Positions 1 through 12,162 of a stretch of DNA of 64,000 bases are shown one piece after another. This stretch comes from Conus ventricosus. Its lineage: Eukaryota > Mollusca > Gastropoda > Neogastropoda > Conidae. Under the pieces are notes generated by a model. That model made no database searches, had not been told where the DNA came from, and worked only from the letters and a program-made list of their open reading frames with translations. A program made the position numbers and the translations under genes. The DNA is taken from the NCBI GenBank assembly GCA_018398815.1, contig CM031595.1, positions 52,002,994 to 52,066,993 of the forward strand. The letters run 5' to 3'. Position 1 is the first letter of the stretch. Every line of letters starts with the position of its first letter.

Positions 1-220
1 GGGTCGCCCACAACCCCGCACGCGCTACGTACTCAATTACCGTTCTTCAGTTATGGGTTCTCCACAATCCTTATCATCCGAAGAGTATTGTTCAAGTATG
101 CACATATCCCAAAATTGACTGACAGAAGCTTTTGGGTTTTTCGACAAACAGGCCTACCCAACATTTCAATGGAAAATCTTATTGGTATTAGAGATGATGT
201 TATCGTTTCTCCGGGTCCGT

Positions 221-223
<3 letters not shown>

Positions 224-257
<34 letters not shown>
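224..257. repeat. poly-G homopolymer
   Basis: An uninterrupted run of about 34 G. Long G tracts recur in this window (for example around 9,020, 12,680 and 16,860). Their lengths are probably unreliable in the assembly, and they can form G-quadruplexes. No gene is associated. Confidence 0.9.
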
Positions 258-259
<2 letters not shown>

Positions 260-348
260 CTTAGCAGGAAGCATGGTGAATGACTCAATACTAAGCCAAA
301 CTAATGTATTTTCGACAAATGAGTCTTCTTCAAACGGCAATACAATGA

Positions 349-390
349 TACACACCACACACACACACACACCACACACACAACAACACG

Positions 391-437
<47 letters not shown>

Positions 438-461
438 CACACAACACCACACACAACACAC
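349..461. repeat. (CA)n microsatellite, interrupted
   Basis: Alternating AC repeats with short interruptions. The cysteine/valine-rich and histidine/threonine-rich open frames over it are repeat artefacts. The flanks at 1-220 and 470-760 show nothing recognisable. Confidence 0.95.
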
Positions 462-762
462 AAGAAAATCCACAGCTTGAATGCCAGTCTCTCCTGCTGA
501 CTGACAACTATCTGGGAATCATTGTTTTTGTGCATTTTCAATGTTTGTTCAACGTCTGAAGAAGACATGTTTGTGTCGACAATTTATTTGTCCGTCTCGT
601 AGGCCTACCGCATGTTTTAATATACAAGCACGATAATTATTTGCACCTGTTTCAATTTATTTGAAGGCAACTTTGGCTTCCTTTTCAGATACTCTGAAGT
701 CTACTGCTATCTCCTGTGCTGCCGTGCCATTAGCCTAATTTCCCATGCCGTAGTGTTACAGA

Positions 763-1400
763 CTACGACCAGATAAATGAAGAGCTTGCAAACTGGCCGA
801 AACTTGCACGAATTCGACATACGAGGATGTCGCCATTTAAACGGTTTCGTGCAGACTTTTCGTTTGTTTCTTTTTTTTCCAAAGACGTGAAGGGAGAGCC
901 AGAATGGAGACCCACAGTATCAATGCATGGTGTACACAAACTTTTTAATCGTCTTCGATCTAAGTCAACAGACGCTACTGCAGAAATTCGACATGGCTCA
1001 TCGCCAGCGGAGCAATTCACATTAGACCTACTAGATGAGGTTCAAGATAATCCCACTACCATCCCGCCCCTTCTCGGCAAGTTTGAGGACCTATAAACTA
1101 AATAAATCATGTGTAGTAAAGCCAGAGGTATGCAAACTCACAGATTTGTCACACTTCAACGAAACAAAAACAAAAATTCGAAGAAAATCAGCAGAACAAG
1201 AACGGCAGCACAGTGTCACAACATTATCATCTGGTTCCAGAATCATCTCTCTGAACAATGGCGGAATGTGCAGCGATTTGTGAGGAACAGAGAGAGTGGT
1301 GATATAACTGCACAGGAATTTACCTGTTCTATGCCACCTGAGCAATACCTGGTCGTCGAAGTTCTGAATGCAAATGTGTGAAACGCGAATGAGTGAACTA
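763..1400 (+). other. unassigned stretch with two short open frames
   Basis: This stretch is of normal complexity between microsatellite blocks. Plus-strand frames at 827-1096 (89 codons) and 1109-1381 (90 codons) lie almost end to end and are not dominated by simple repeats. I recognise no domain in either. No convincing splice sites or poly-A signal frame them, although AATAAA occurs at about 1101. They could be chance frames, a relic of a mobile element, or pieces of a broken gene. Confidence 0.2.
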
Positions 1401-1681
1401 TGTGCGTTTGCAGGCATAGATAGTTTATCGGTTTGTTCTTTTTACTCCAGTTTCAGTTTCATCAAGGTGTCACTGCGTGCGGACTAGTCTACATATGCTA
1501 CACCACATCTGCCAAGTTGAGAAACCACGCTGCGCAGGATTTATAGCTGATGGATAAATGAATTGATGACCAAGGTGAAAGGAATTAAGGCGACGGTCTC
1601 ACTGAAATGACTTAGTTGTCTGACCTGGGCATTAGTGTATGCGGTGTGTGTCTGCATGTGCGTGTACAAGTCTCTGCGTGC

Positions 1682-1684
<3 letters not shown>

Positions 1685-1716
<32 letters not shown>

Positions 1717-1808
1717 GTATGTGACCTGTGGCATTGTGTGAGCATACTCCGGCATGTACTCATGTGTGTGTACATGTGTATGCATGTACGCCTGTGTATA
1801 TGTGCGTA

Positions 1809-1860
<52 letters not shown>

Positions 1861-1925
1861 TGGTGGTGTGTGTGCTGTGTGTGTGCGTGCGTGTGCGTGT
1901 GTATCTGTGCGCAAGCGTACTAAGA
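1685..1925. repeat. compound (AT)n, (TG)n, (TGCG)n microsatellite
   Basis: About 31 bp of (AT)n at 1685-1715 is followed by interrupted TG repeats, then pure (TG)n from about 1810 and (TGCG)n at about 1842-1862. The order TG then TGCG recurs at 7.6 kb and 34.4 kb. Confidence 0.95.
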
Positions 1926-2244
1926 CACTGTCATGAGCCACCCGACTCAAACTCCAAAGCCGGCTTACCTTAAACAAAATTTCAATGTAGACGTAACTTG
2001 CAACAGTAACTACAGGCCTTAGACTGAGAAAAGGGGGATACATCTAACTAAACCGACCGTTAACTGCTATCATGTGTCAAAACAAAACTTGGCTTTCGCA
2101 CGCAGTCGCACTGAGAAACGACCAACTCTAGCACCGTAAAATGACTGGGACGAGTGAAAGACATTCAGACGACAGAAAACACGCACACAAACACGCGCGC
2201 ACACACAGAGACCAAAAGGAGACAGACAGACCGTAAATGAACGA

Positions 2245-2470
2245 GTGAGAGACAATGTGAGAGAAGAGAGAGGAGAGAGAGAGAGAGAGGAGAGAGAGAT
2301 GTGTGTGTGTGTGTGTGTGTGTGGCGAGTGTGTAAGTTTGAGTATATGTGAGGGTATGGGTGTGTTTGTATTGAGATGTGTCACTGTATTTGTGTATTTA
2401 TGTAAGTGCGTGTGTATGTGTGTATGTGTGTACGTGTGTGTGTGTGTGTGTGTGTGTACGTGTGCGCACG
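2245..2470. repeat. (GA)n and (TG)n microsatellites
   Basis: A GA-rich run at about 2245-2300 passes straight into (TG)n at 2301-2322, with more interrupted TG repeats at 2400-2465. There is no gene here. Confidence 0.9.
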
Positions 2471-3093
2471 TATTTTTTGTGTTAATTATGCTTCTTTGCT
2501 TTGAATGAAAAACGTTCATATTCTGTTCATAATGTTTTCTTAAATGTCAGTACAACCTTGAGTTAATCTGACAATAATTGGTTTCAGTCAGTCAGTGTGT
2601 GTTGGGTTGCGCGCGCGCGAGTGAGAGAGATGGAAGGAGCAGACGAATAAGAGTTGTGAGAAAGCAACAGAAAAGACCAGAAGTAAACAGGCATTTTTCA
2701 AACCAATTCTGCAATGTTTTCACATTTATTCCCTTCAAAATACAAAAAATAATTCAAACGCATTATTCAAATGTACCTAAATGTGAGAGAAGAACATGTG
2801 GGCGGGCACAGGGGGTTGGGAAAGTGTGGGGCTGGGGGAGGGGGGGGGCTATAACATTGACAGAGGAGGGGGGGGGGCAGATGGGATAATTAAAAAGAAA
2901 TATCCGATGAAAGCCAATCATCACGTGGTTTGGGGATAAGGGGAGAGGGACAGGAACAAACAAATAGTTTGCAAGACGTGAAGACTCGGGGTTTGCATGA
3001 GATTGCGAGTCTCAACACTTGAAAAACCTAGCGCATGCCTCATGACCTTGAAGACATATATATGAGCTGCAAATAAATCCCAGGACAGAAACG

Positions 3094-3147
3094 GAGAGAG
3101 AGAGAGAGAGAGAGAGAAGAGGAGAGAGAGAGAGAGGGGGGGGACAG
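3094..3147. repeat. (GA)n microsatellite
   Basis: A GA dinucleotide tract with G-run interruptions. G-rich runs at 2830-2880 lie just upstream. The interval 2480-3090 has no recognisable gene. Confidence 0.85.
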
Positions 3148-3199
3148 ACATACGGATGGAAAGACAGAGAGATGGATGCGAAAGGATGGAATGGGGCAA

Positions 3200-4783
3200 C
3201 AGCTATGCTCGCTTACTTAGACATAAACAAATTCCCCCTTATCCAATTTCTTCCCAGTTCCTCTCACAATGTCAACGCTCTTTGATTAGGCCTAGTTCTT
3301 TCAATAATTTTTCTTTGTGCTGCCTACTTGACACTATTCACCACTATGGAAGCTGCCCAACATGTATGGCTTTACCAATATTTTCTTGTAAACGTAGGTA
3401 TGTACAAAAACTATAGCAATTACTTAAGTTTTAAACTTAGCAAACAATGAGCGATGCTTTCACTGCGACAAACGGCACGATTACCCGCATCTCGAAGGCA
3501 TCAAATCATCTAAAATGATAATGCTTACACTGAATAGTACTCGGCTTTACTTATTTATTTTTTTTAAATCCTTAGTCCTATTTTTCTGCATTAGTCTTTG
3601 TCGACATGTGAAAGGGCATGCCAATAGAACGACTGAATTTATAAACGATTCCAGCAAAAATCCTAGTTTAACAGCCCCCTCTTCTCTCTGTCCAGTTCAA
3701 TGGCATTCTACGGAAAGCAGGGTCATTCTCTACGTATACTGCCTATAAAACGGGGGCCGTTAAACTAGAACTTTGCCCAAGACATTGCGAGGAACACTAA
3801 TTTCTAAAAAAGTACATTTTGATTTTTCCGACAACACTGGTTACACCACATGAACATGGCCATGCATTTTATGCGGTACATGTAAACACAGCGACAAACT
3901 GTAGAACAAAAGCAACACAATCGAACAATGTGCATAATCATGTACATGTGCAGCGATTGATACTTCACTCTATGGTACTGCCATCACTGAATGTACATAG
4001 ACGAATTCTGAAGGCTGGCTGAAACAATGGCAAGTTTTACAGCAACACATGAAAATACTAACGATGGGAAGGAGAGTGGGGGAGGGGTGTGGGTGGGGCG
4101 GCTTATTATATAAAATGGTCAACAGTCAACCTACGCAACTGGTTTACAATGGTTATGGGAAAACTATTACATTAAAGGAAAAAAAAGTAAAGTGATTTAC
4201 AAAAAGGCTTGCACCACTTTTCACATTTTGCGAAGACGTATAAACTCACAATATTGCCGGATGTGGTGATGGTATAATGAAGTGTTGGGACCACAGGAGA
4301 TAGTTAGGCTATCATAGCCACTGTTTTTGTTTTTTTTCCCCTTCCGTTTTTGAAATCCTCGTCGCCTGTAGAAATGTACTATTATATTGTCCTGTCCACA
4401 ATTCACACGTGTTTTATCGTGCACGCGTGTGTGTATGCTAGAGAGTGAGTGTGCGAACGAGTTGGCGCGAGTCCGTTTTGTGCATGCGCAAGTGTGTGCG
4501 TACTCGGCTGAACATGGTTTTGTCACAATGAACTTAAAAACGAAAGCTCCTTCACACGTCACCCCGGCGTTGTTCTATTGCAGATAAAATGGCGCGACTC
4601 GCAGTTCTGTAGTCCGTTTGCACAGTTTGATCAAACGTTTGAATAATACAGTCGGCATCAGTCAGTCCCAATATTGATCAGCCACTGGGCTGTCGCCCCC
4701 ACTGTGACAACACAACACAATGTCCCAAACTATCACATTTCAGCGCCAGTCACAGTGAAGTCACACCAGTCCACACCACAGTA
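3200..4783. other. gene-free stretch; may include H1 3' flank
   Basis: I see no coding exon, transposon motif or RNA gene. The right end is the 3' flank of the minus-strand H1 gene. In about 200 bp after the H1 stop I find no canonical histone 3' stem-loop (stem around a CTTTTCAG-type core). This suggests a polyadenylated, replication-independent message, but I did not locate a convincing poly-A signal. Confidence 0.5.
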
Positions 4784-5353
4784 TTATTTCTTTGCCTTCT
4801 TCGCTGCCTTTTTGGCCGGCGACTTTTTCGCTGCTGCCTTCTTTGGCGACGCCTTCTTGGGTTTGGCTGCCTTCTTCGCCGGAGATTTGGCGGCCTTCTT
4901 GCCTTCTTTCTTGGCTGCAGGTTTGGATTTCTTGGCCGCGGGTTTCTTCGCTTTGGGCTTCTTGGCCTTTGCCGGGGATTTTGGTTTGGCGGCCTTGGGT
5001 TTCTTCACTTTGGCTTTGGGTTTGGCGGACTTGTCGGCTTTGTCGCCCAGTCGGAAGGAACCCGATGCTCCCGTGCCCTTGGACTGCTTCAGGGTACCGT
5101 TCTTCACGCCAGCTCGTAAAGCCAGCTTCAGATGATTGTTGACAGTCTTCTCATCCTTGCCGACGTTGAAGTTCGCCACGATGTACTTCAACAGTGCTTG
5201 GCGGGAGGACCCCCCGCGCTCCTTCAACGAGGTCAGGGCATCGTGGATCATCTTGCTGTATTTCGGATGGTTGGACGGTTTCTTGGGCTTGGAAGTCTTC
5301 TTCTTTGGCGATTTAGCAGGAGCTGGAGCCGGTGCTGCTGCGTCATCGGACAT
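4784..5353 (-). CDS. linker histone H1 (H1-delta-like), intact
   Basis: A single-exon, 189-residue linker histone that binds the nucleosome entry/exit DNA in the nucleus and compacts chromatin. The N-terminus is short and A/P/K-rich. A winged-helix globular domain covers roughly residues 28-102, with the family signatures [25 protein letters not shown] and [10 protein letters not shown]. The tail from about 110 to the end is almost only K, A, P and S, with repeated SPAKK/SPKK motifs. The length is normal for invertebrate H1. The start is the ATG at 5353, followed by MSDD as expected. No core histone genes lie nearby, so this is an orphan H1. An H1-box motif lies upstream at 5556-5562; I see no clear TATA box. 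It is paralogous to the gene at 43.8-44.4 kb, which has the same domain order but a different tail. Confidence 0.95.
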   Translation of the reverse strand: MSDDAAAPAPAPAKSPKKKTSKPKKPSNHPKYSKMIHDALTSLKERGGSSRQALLKYIVANFNVGKDEKTVNNHLKLALRAGVKNGTLKQSKGTGASGSFRLGDKADKSAKPKAKVKKPKAAKPKSPAKAKKPKAKKPAAKKSKPAAKKEGKKAAKSPAKKAAKPKKASPKKAAAKKSPAKKAAKKAKK

Positions 5354-5555
5354 GGTGTTATCTTTCTCCGTTTTGAGAGACTGAGAGAGTCACTACAGCA
5401 GTTACACCTTCGCAGTGTTAACAGTACGAAGAACGAGCGAGATGTGCGGTGCGCGTGCGAGGCGCAGCTGTAGTCATGTCTCTGTCCGGACCGCAAAGAC
5501 AGCAACATTCAAATGCGGCCAACCTACGGCTGTGCGAGCCTTCCGCCACCGAAGT

Positions 5556-5562
5556 TGTGTTT
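5556..5562 (-). promoter_or_regulatory. H1-box motif AAACACA
   Basis: AAACACA on the minus strand (TGTGTTT on plus), about 205 bp upstream of the H1 ATG. This heptamer is the classic H1 promoter element. The second H1 gene has the same motif at almost the same distance, which supports function over chance. Confidence 0.55.
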
Positions 5563-5569
5563 TCTACCC

Positions 5570-7180
5570 TTCTTTACCGCCGTTTTATCTCCTTACTAGT
5601 TCTTTGTTCAAACTGTTTTTAGCAAGAAAACCGTTAAATGGGGAATCAAAGTATTATCTCCCAAAGTATGAACACATAACACGACTTTGATTTCAAATTA
5701 TCGTTGATTTTGTTGATGGAGTAGGTAATGTTTTGACAGGACTGTCGCTCTATTTCGTCATGAACAACCCAAAATGTTGCTCCGGTTATCGCCTCTACTG
5801 TCAGAATTAATACTTTGGTTTCTGTTCTAAGTGTGCAAAGTACAAATACCCTCTTTAAGCTGCTTAACAACCTCAAAGAGCCATTCTTTTCGAGGCAAGA
5901 AACACAAGTTGAGACAGGGTCGCCATATTTCGTTTCTGCGATTATAAACAAACCATCTTTTGGGCAAAACTGACATAGAAATCTGCTGGACAGACTAGAA
6001 TTAAAGTCAATAGTTTAATCTTTAAGTCTATAGCTCAAGAAACATCAAAACATTATAAGATAACGCATGCGTTTTCTGTGCAAAGAATAAAAATGCCCAG
6101 TACTAGCAATCGACAGCAACTGAAAATAGCACAGGGACGAAGTCGGTCAGAATACGACGATAGGTTCGAACTCAAAATATGCTTGAAAATGCTCCCGTTG
6201 TGCTCTCAAACGTTTGTCCGCATTTTCATTAGCAATCTAGGAAACTAAATTATCAGAGCAAAAATCGATTAACTGTGTTTGGGGGGTGAATGTTGTGGTA
6301 TTTCTGTCGTCAGAAAAACCTTAGGAAGAAAAATGGCGTCGTGGTAATGTTGACCCACAGCTAGGTCACCAGTTTATTCAACTCATTCAGGCAAATTTTG
6401 TGTAAATATGGGCATGAAACTGTTGTTAGGTCCTTTACTATCGTTTATTGATTAAGTTCGATCAGATTGTTAATGCATGCTGCGTGCAGTGTGGTGAGAA
6501 TTTCGCTGAAAAGGCGTTGTTTTTGCCAATCACCCCTCTGACCTAATTTTGAGCAAACTGGTTGTGTTACGCTGTGATCCAGCCCACTGCATGAATGTTT
6601 ATTTGTTCCTCAAATTTGGCCACATTTTGATTTTCATCTGCAAGTTACTATGGATCACAGACTTAGTGACAAAGTGGACTGTGGACATCGGTCGATTTTC
6701 CGCATCGCAGTGCTTTTGCTGCAGTGCGCGATCCGTGTGTTCGACGGTGCAAATTTGATCGTTGGCTGTTTGGCTCTTGCATGCAGGCGACACGCTTACG
6801 TCATTGCAGTTAGGATGCAGAACGGGTGAGATGCAGTTCATTGTTGTTTAGGAGGACAGTTCTTTAAAACAAAACCTGGCAGAAACGGTACGGTTGTACT
6901 GAGCAAGCCTACATTACGTCAGCATATCGACCACTTTCAAAGCTGAGTTGATGGACAAGTCCGACTTGGATCGCTTTGCGGGACTGTCCCCTGCACTGCC
7001 AGCCACTGGATTGTGTTTGGCCAATTGCAAGAACGGCCTACAAAGCACAATCGTGACAGGGGACATGCACACGCACACATGCGCATACTGTCCGGCAAGT
7101 GCGCGCAAAAGGCCTACATGAGTCGGACAAAAAGACCGGCAGTTGAAAGGAGTTTGATTCACTCACAGGTCTACCCGCGT
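5570..7180. other. gene-free stretch
   Basis: Normal-complexity sequence upstream of the H1 gene. I find no exon, transposon motif or RNA gene on either strand. Short open frames, for example 5646-5951 minus and 6914-7162 minus, have no recognisable domain. Confidence 0.4.
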
Positions 7181-7183
7181 CAG

Positions 7184-7232
<49 letters not shown>

Positions 7233-7381
7233 TGTGTGACAGAGAGAGACAGAGAGAGAGACAGTGTGTCATAAACTACCAACACAGAGTTCAGAGCAGG
7301 CACCAAAAGCCCAGTCTGTGATGTGATACCAAGCAACAATATTCAGATTCATTGATGTCAAACTTGTTCAGATGGTTCACA

Positions 7382-7446
<65 letters not shown>

Positions 7447-7576
7447 GCGCGCGCATGTGTGTTTGAGTGTGCGCGCGTACAAGTGTATGTGTGCGTGTAT
7501 ATGTATGCTCGCGTGCGTGAGTGTGTTACAGTGTGTGTGTGTGTGTGTGTGTGCTCGCGCGCGTGTGAATGTGTTA

Positions 7577-7645
<69 letters not shown>

Positions 7646-7658
7646 GTGTGTGTGTATG

Positions 7659-7694
<36 letters not shown>

Positions 7695-7735
7695 TGTGTG
7701 CGTGCGTGCGTACATGCGTGTGTGTGTGCGTGTGT
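7184..7735. repeat. large (TG)n / (AC)n / (TGCG)n microsatellite cluster
   Basis: (TG)n at 7184-7229, (AC)n at 7378-7444, (TG)n at about 7526-7556 and 7578-7650, then (TGCG)n to about 7700. The switch between AC and TG on one strand makes a potential inverted repeat. All long open frames here are repeat artefacts. Confidence 0.95.
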
Positions 7736-8284
7736 AAAACAGTTTGTGGGCTTCCCACAGCTAGTCGCGCATAATGGTTTTCACGTGTAGATCTCACTGC
7801 TATGTAAGATACTGTTAAGGGCGTCTTTCTACTTTTTGTCGAGAACAGTTGTGGGTCGGTGTGATATCATTATAAGAGACAACAGCTTTTGGCTGACTTT
7901 AATTGCCTATCATAAGTAATTCTTTGGTCTGGTTGTACGGCAACACTTCGCTATTGCTAAAAATGATGTCTTCATCTTTCTGTTCAGTCTCGACAAACTC
8001 TCGATTAATTGGATGGTTGCGCACGCTTGTCTCCCTTCTCATTTACTGAACGCCTCTATAAGATGAAGTAACCGCAGCCAAGTTAATGGGCTGTTCAAAT
8101 ACAGTAGTTACTTCCTTTGGTGCACGTGGCTGTCGCGATAACGCATATCTGTAGCTCATGCTGGATTTTTGTTTGGTTTCTGCTAACATGACTCTGGTAT
8201 TCATGGCTACTTTCATGTCCAGGGATAGTGTATGTTCTGTGAATAATATACTTTGGGAAGCTTTAAAGAGATCATTTACATTCG

Positions 8285-9384
8285 CTGTTTCGGTCAGCCG
8301 GAAAATGGACTATGCCTATTCATTTCTAAAACTAAGAATGTTTTCTGTCAGCACCGCTTTTGTCTTCTTCTTCTTCTTCTTATAATTATTATTATTATTA
8401 TTGTTTTATTGTTTCTTAGACATGTTTCCTTGACGGTTTCCTTTATAATTATGTCATCTGAATCATGCGTACACACAAGGTGTGTGTGTGTGTGTGTGTG
8501 TGTGGTGGTCACGAGGTGAAAAATAATCACAATTAAGAACAGCTCTCCTTTATTCAAGGTGTTTGTATGAATGTACAAAGAGTGAATTGCGAGACTCCTC
8601 CAACCACTGCATAGCGTGGAAGTTGACAGAATCCGGCCAGTTTTGTAGCCTGCCGACACATCACTATTTCAGTATGAATTACAGGGACACAAAACTCAAA
8701 AACAAAACTTAACCATTCTGTTTCCTATCATTCACCCAGGTTCGTTTCCATTTCACATCCACTTCAGCTTCCGTGTTTTCAAGGTTCAGAGGTCAAAAAT
8801 GAAATATTTTTGTATTTATGTACCGCTTGAATACCCACCTGCCCACTCCCCCTCTCCCCCCCCTCCCGTCACCCTTTCCTCATCAGTGCACGAACGGAGG
8901 CTCGTTTCGCTTACATTCGTTTTGCTACTTTGGTATTGCCTAAAGTTAATTCTGACATACCTTGTTTACAAACAATTTGATTACTTTTGTTTCGCCTACA
9001 ATTTGTTGTTGTTGTTTTAGGGGGGGGGGGGGGGGGGTGGGGGGGGGGGTGGCTCAACGCCATACAGTGGAACCGAGGCAGTTCATTCAAGGGTAAAAGA
9101 TGAACTCGTCGCGTTTACTTGTCGTAAAGGCAACAAGATCGCCGCCGCGTTTCAATGGGGAGACTATATTTTGGGATTGAACTGGGATGTCAGTTAATGC
9201 TGAAATCTCCACACATCATTGTAATGTGTATGATAATGATCGTCTGTGACTTTTCGACAAGCCAAAAGATTTATCAGCACGAGAGCTTTGCAGTGAAGAA
9301 GGCGTAAATACATAAACCCAACAGTTGTGTCATGTGATCACTTCGAAGCAAAAAGAAGAAACAGGAAGGTAAATGTGTGTGTGT

Positions 9385-9422
<38 letters not shown>

Positions 9423-9455
9423 TGTGTTGTGTGTGTGTGTGTGTGTGTTGTGTGT

Positions 9456-9512
<57 letters not shown>

Positions 9513-9523
9513 TGTGTGTGTGT

Positions 9524-9577
<54 letters not shown>

Positions 9578-11260
9578 CATTTTTCAGATACGGCTTACTT
9601 TCAATGAAACAAAGTCGAGGCTTTGTAACAGGCGTAACGAATCCCGTCGTGTTGATGAAACGCCTGGAGAGCAAATAAACCCGTTTGGGAAACCCGGAGG
9701 GAATGGGGGGGAGGGGATGTGTGTGTTTTTTTTGGATGGGGGGGGGAGGGGGGGGGGGGGGGGGAGGGGGGGGGGGCGGGGGGGACCCCCGCCAAGATCA
9801 AAAGGTGGGCGCCCCAAAAGTAAGGAAAAAACAATGGGGGAAAACCCCCCCTTTTGGCAGGAAAAAAGGGGGGGAAGGGAAAAAAAAATTTCTCGGTTTT
9901 ATTAGTTATTGTCCTTTCTTTTTTTCCCCCTTTCTTTATTCAACTGCTTTCCCCCCCCCCCCCCCCCCTTTTTCCCCCCCCCCCCCCCCCCCCCCTCCCC
10001 CCCCCCCCCCCCCCCCCCCCCCCAACCCCCGAGTTTTTTAATACACAATGGGGGGCCCGAAATAGCTCAGTTGGTAGGGCCCGGGACTCTTTGACCCTTT
10101 TGGGGTTGCGGGTTCAAATTTTCGGTACGGGGTTTTTTTTTTCCCCTCGGATTTAACTTTGGGTTTTGGGGACCCCATTCCCCTACGGGTCCTTCGAATG
10201 GATTTTAAAAAACCGGGGTTTTCCGTGTGTGAAGCAGGGAAAAAAACATCTTGCACACCCGAAAAACCCCATAAACCCTTTCGGAAGAGAAGGCCAGTTT
10301 GGCCCCTGGTTGGATGAACGTTTCCAATTTGAAAGCACCTTTCCCGGAAAAAAGGAGTGTAGCTGCCTTAATGGCGGGAAAAAAAACGGTCTTTAAAAAA
10401 AAACTCCCTTTCTGTTTATTAAAGGGGGTTTTCGCAGGGGGTATCAGCCCGGGGTACGCAAAAAAAAAAGAAAAAGAAAAACACAATCTGTGAAAAGCCC
10501 CAAAATGAATGATTGCTTTGGGCTTCTAACTAGAGCATCCCCTTCTTTGTTAGGTTTTGTTTTTCCCTGTCGTATGCTTTTTTGTAACGATCTTCATGTT
10601 TGGACACACCCTTTTTACAAAAAAAAGAGACCCCAGAAGGAGAGAGGAGGAGGGGAAAAGGGTGGGGAAAGAGAGAGAGAGAGAGGGGGAGATTGACTTT
10701 TAATAGGCAAAGAGAAGGTTTTAGGCTATGCCCAGCCTTACAAAACTGTCCTTATAAAGCATTTATTATTTCAACACATATCTTTTATACCGGGGCTATT
10801 CAACATTAGTAATTTTTTCAATATTTTTTCTACAATGGTAAGGGGACTTTCATAAAAAGAATAATTTACATGGTGGTTTGTCAAACAGAAGAAAAACAAA
10901 CAAACAAACAAAAAAAAACAAAAAAAAGCAAAAAAAATCACAGCGTGAAGGGGATTTGGGTTGGAGGGGGGGGGGGGAGGGAAAAGGTAGGTAGAGGGAG
11001 AAGAAGGAGATGGTGGCAGGGGGGAGTGGGGATGGGGGATTTTAAAGGATTTTTTTTACTTGTTTAAAAGGTGGGGTTTCCAAAAATTGGGTTTTCAGAA
11101 AACTTTGCGAATGGGCGTTAATGATTTTTTAAATTCCCAATTAAATTTTTAAATTTTTGTGAAAAAAATTTTTTAAAAAATTGTTTATTGGGGAAAATTT
11201 TTTTTTTTGAAAAAAGGTTTTCCCCAAACGTTAAATTTTTTTAAATTTTTTGGTGGATCG
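8285..11260. repeat. segmental duplication, copy A (distorted second half)
   Basis: This block aligns end to end with 11934-14775. Shared landmarks in order are a TTC/TTA trinucleotide run, a short (TG)n, a long G run near 9020, a (TG)n block at 9374-9574, a poly-C block at 9950-10023, a tRNA-like SINE, an ACAA/AAAC-rich tract and the 3' end of a LINE. Up to about 9690 the copies are near identical. After that, copy A is full of lengthened G, C, A and T runs and substitutions absent from copy B. This looks like poor consensus rather than biological divergence. It carries no intact gene. Confidence 0.85.
10050..10483 (+). mobile_element. tRNA-derived SINE, copy A (distorted)
   Basis: Same element as at 13653-14062. 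The tRNA-like head has an A-box-like TAGCTCAGTTGG at about 10063 and a B-box-like GGTTCAAAT at about 10111. A conserved body and an A-rich GAAAG-type tail follow. Runs of G, T and A are expanded compared with copy B, as in the rest of this block. It does not fold as a clean tRNA and is not a tRNA gene. Confidence 0.75.
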
Positions 11261-11310
11261 ATTTTTTTTTCCCCCCAAAAGTTTAGGTTTTTTTTTATTT
11301 TTTTGGTTTC

Positions 11311-11450
11311 CAAGGTGCTGGGAGGCCAGAAAGCACCGTCTTCATGCTTTAGAGCATCCGTACCACCTTGGAGCCTGCGCTGGTTGACATGGTACAGGCA
11401 CGCGCAGAACACTCCATTAAGAATCAAGGGACATAACTGCTCCTGAACGA
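11311..11450. repeat. direct repeat, copy 1 (about 140 bp)
   Basis: Begins at AAGGTGCTGGGAGG and ends at TGCTCCTGAAC. It matches 11779-11930 closely except for small indels. It sits exactly between the distorted tail of copy A and a unique spacer, so it marks a rearrangement or assembly junction. Confidence 0.75.
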
Positions 11451-11778
11451 GTAAATTAGACTACAGATGCAGTCATCCAGCCTTAAAGTAGCATCCCCGG
11501 TGTACAGCCCGTATTTCTGACTGCAGAGCCCACCGGCGAAACACCACCTCAGCTGCGAGCACACCAAGACAACCACCCTGCCCGGACAGATGAAGACGTG
11601 CCATCAGACACAGCCAAGCTTTCGCCATACGGTCTTATGTGCCCTCAAGAGAGAATCCAAAGTTGTAGTCTTTCCCACTGTCAACAGGACTTTCCCTGTG
11701 GTCAGTGGGTCTTTCCTCACCGTCACTGGACCTTTCTCCAGTGTCAGCCTAGTTAGGCAAAGAAGAAAAAGAAACACC
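11451..11778. other. spacer between duplicated blocks
   Basis: Moderately GC-rich sequence not repeated elsewhere in the window. It contains phrases such as repeated CTTTCC(C/T) and CACTG. I recognise no coding potential. Confidence 0.35.
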
Positions 11779-11933
11779 CGAAGGTGCTGGGGAGGACCCA
11801 GAAAAGCACCGTCTTCACCTGCCTTTAGAGCAGTCCTGTACCACCCTTGGAGGCCTGCGCTGTGTTGACGATGGGTACAGGCACGCGCAGAACACTCCAT
11901 TAAGATATCAAGGGACATAACTGCTCCTGAACA
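11779..11933. repeat. direct repeat, copy 2 (about 150 bp)
   Basis: Second copy of the unit at 11311-11450, offset by about 470 bp. It ends directly at the start of duplicated block B. Confidence 0.75.
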
Positions 11934-12128
11934 GAGTTTCGGCTCAGCCCGGAAAATGACTATGCCTATTCATTTCTAAAACTAAGAATGTTTTCTGTCA
12001 GCACCGCTTTTGTCTTCTTCTTCTTCTTCTTCTTATAATTATTATTATTATTATTGTTATTATTGTTTCTTAGACATGTTTCTTGACGGTTTCCTTATAA
12101 TTATGTCATCTGAATCATGCGTAGCACA

Positions 12129-12162
<34 letters not shown>

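Noticed and set aside
4674..5142. Plus-strand Phe/Ala/Leu-rich frames over the first H1 gene
   Set aside because: Antisense shadow of the Lys/Ala-rich H1 tail. The same holds for 43803-44201 over the second H1.
7291..7797. Cys/Val- and His/Thr-rich frames in TG and CA tracts (also at 0.3, 1.7, 9.4, 13.0, 36.0 and 39.0 kb)
   Set aside because: Translations of microsatellites with no supporting context.
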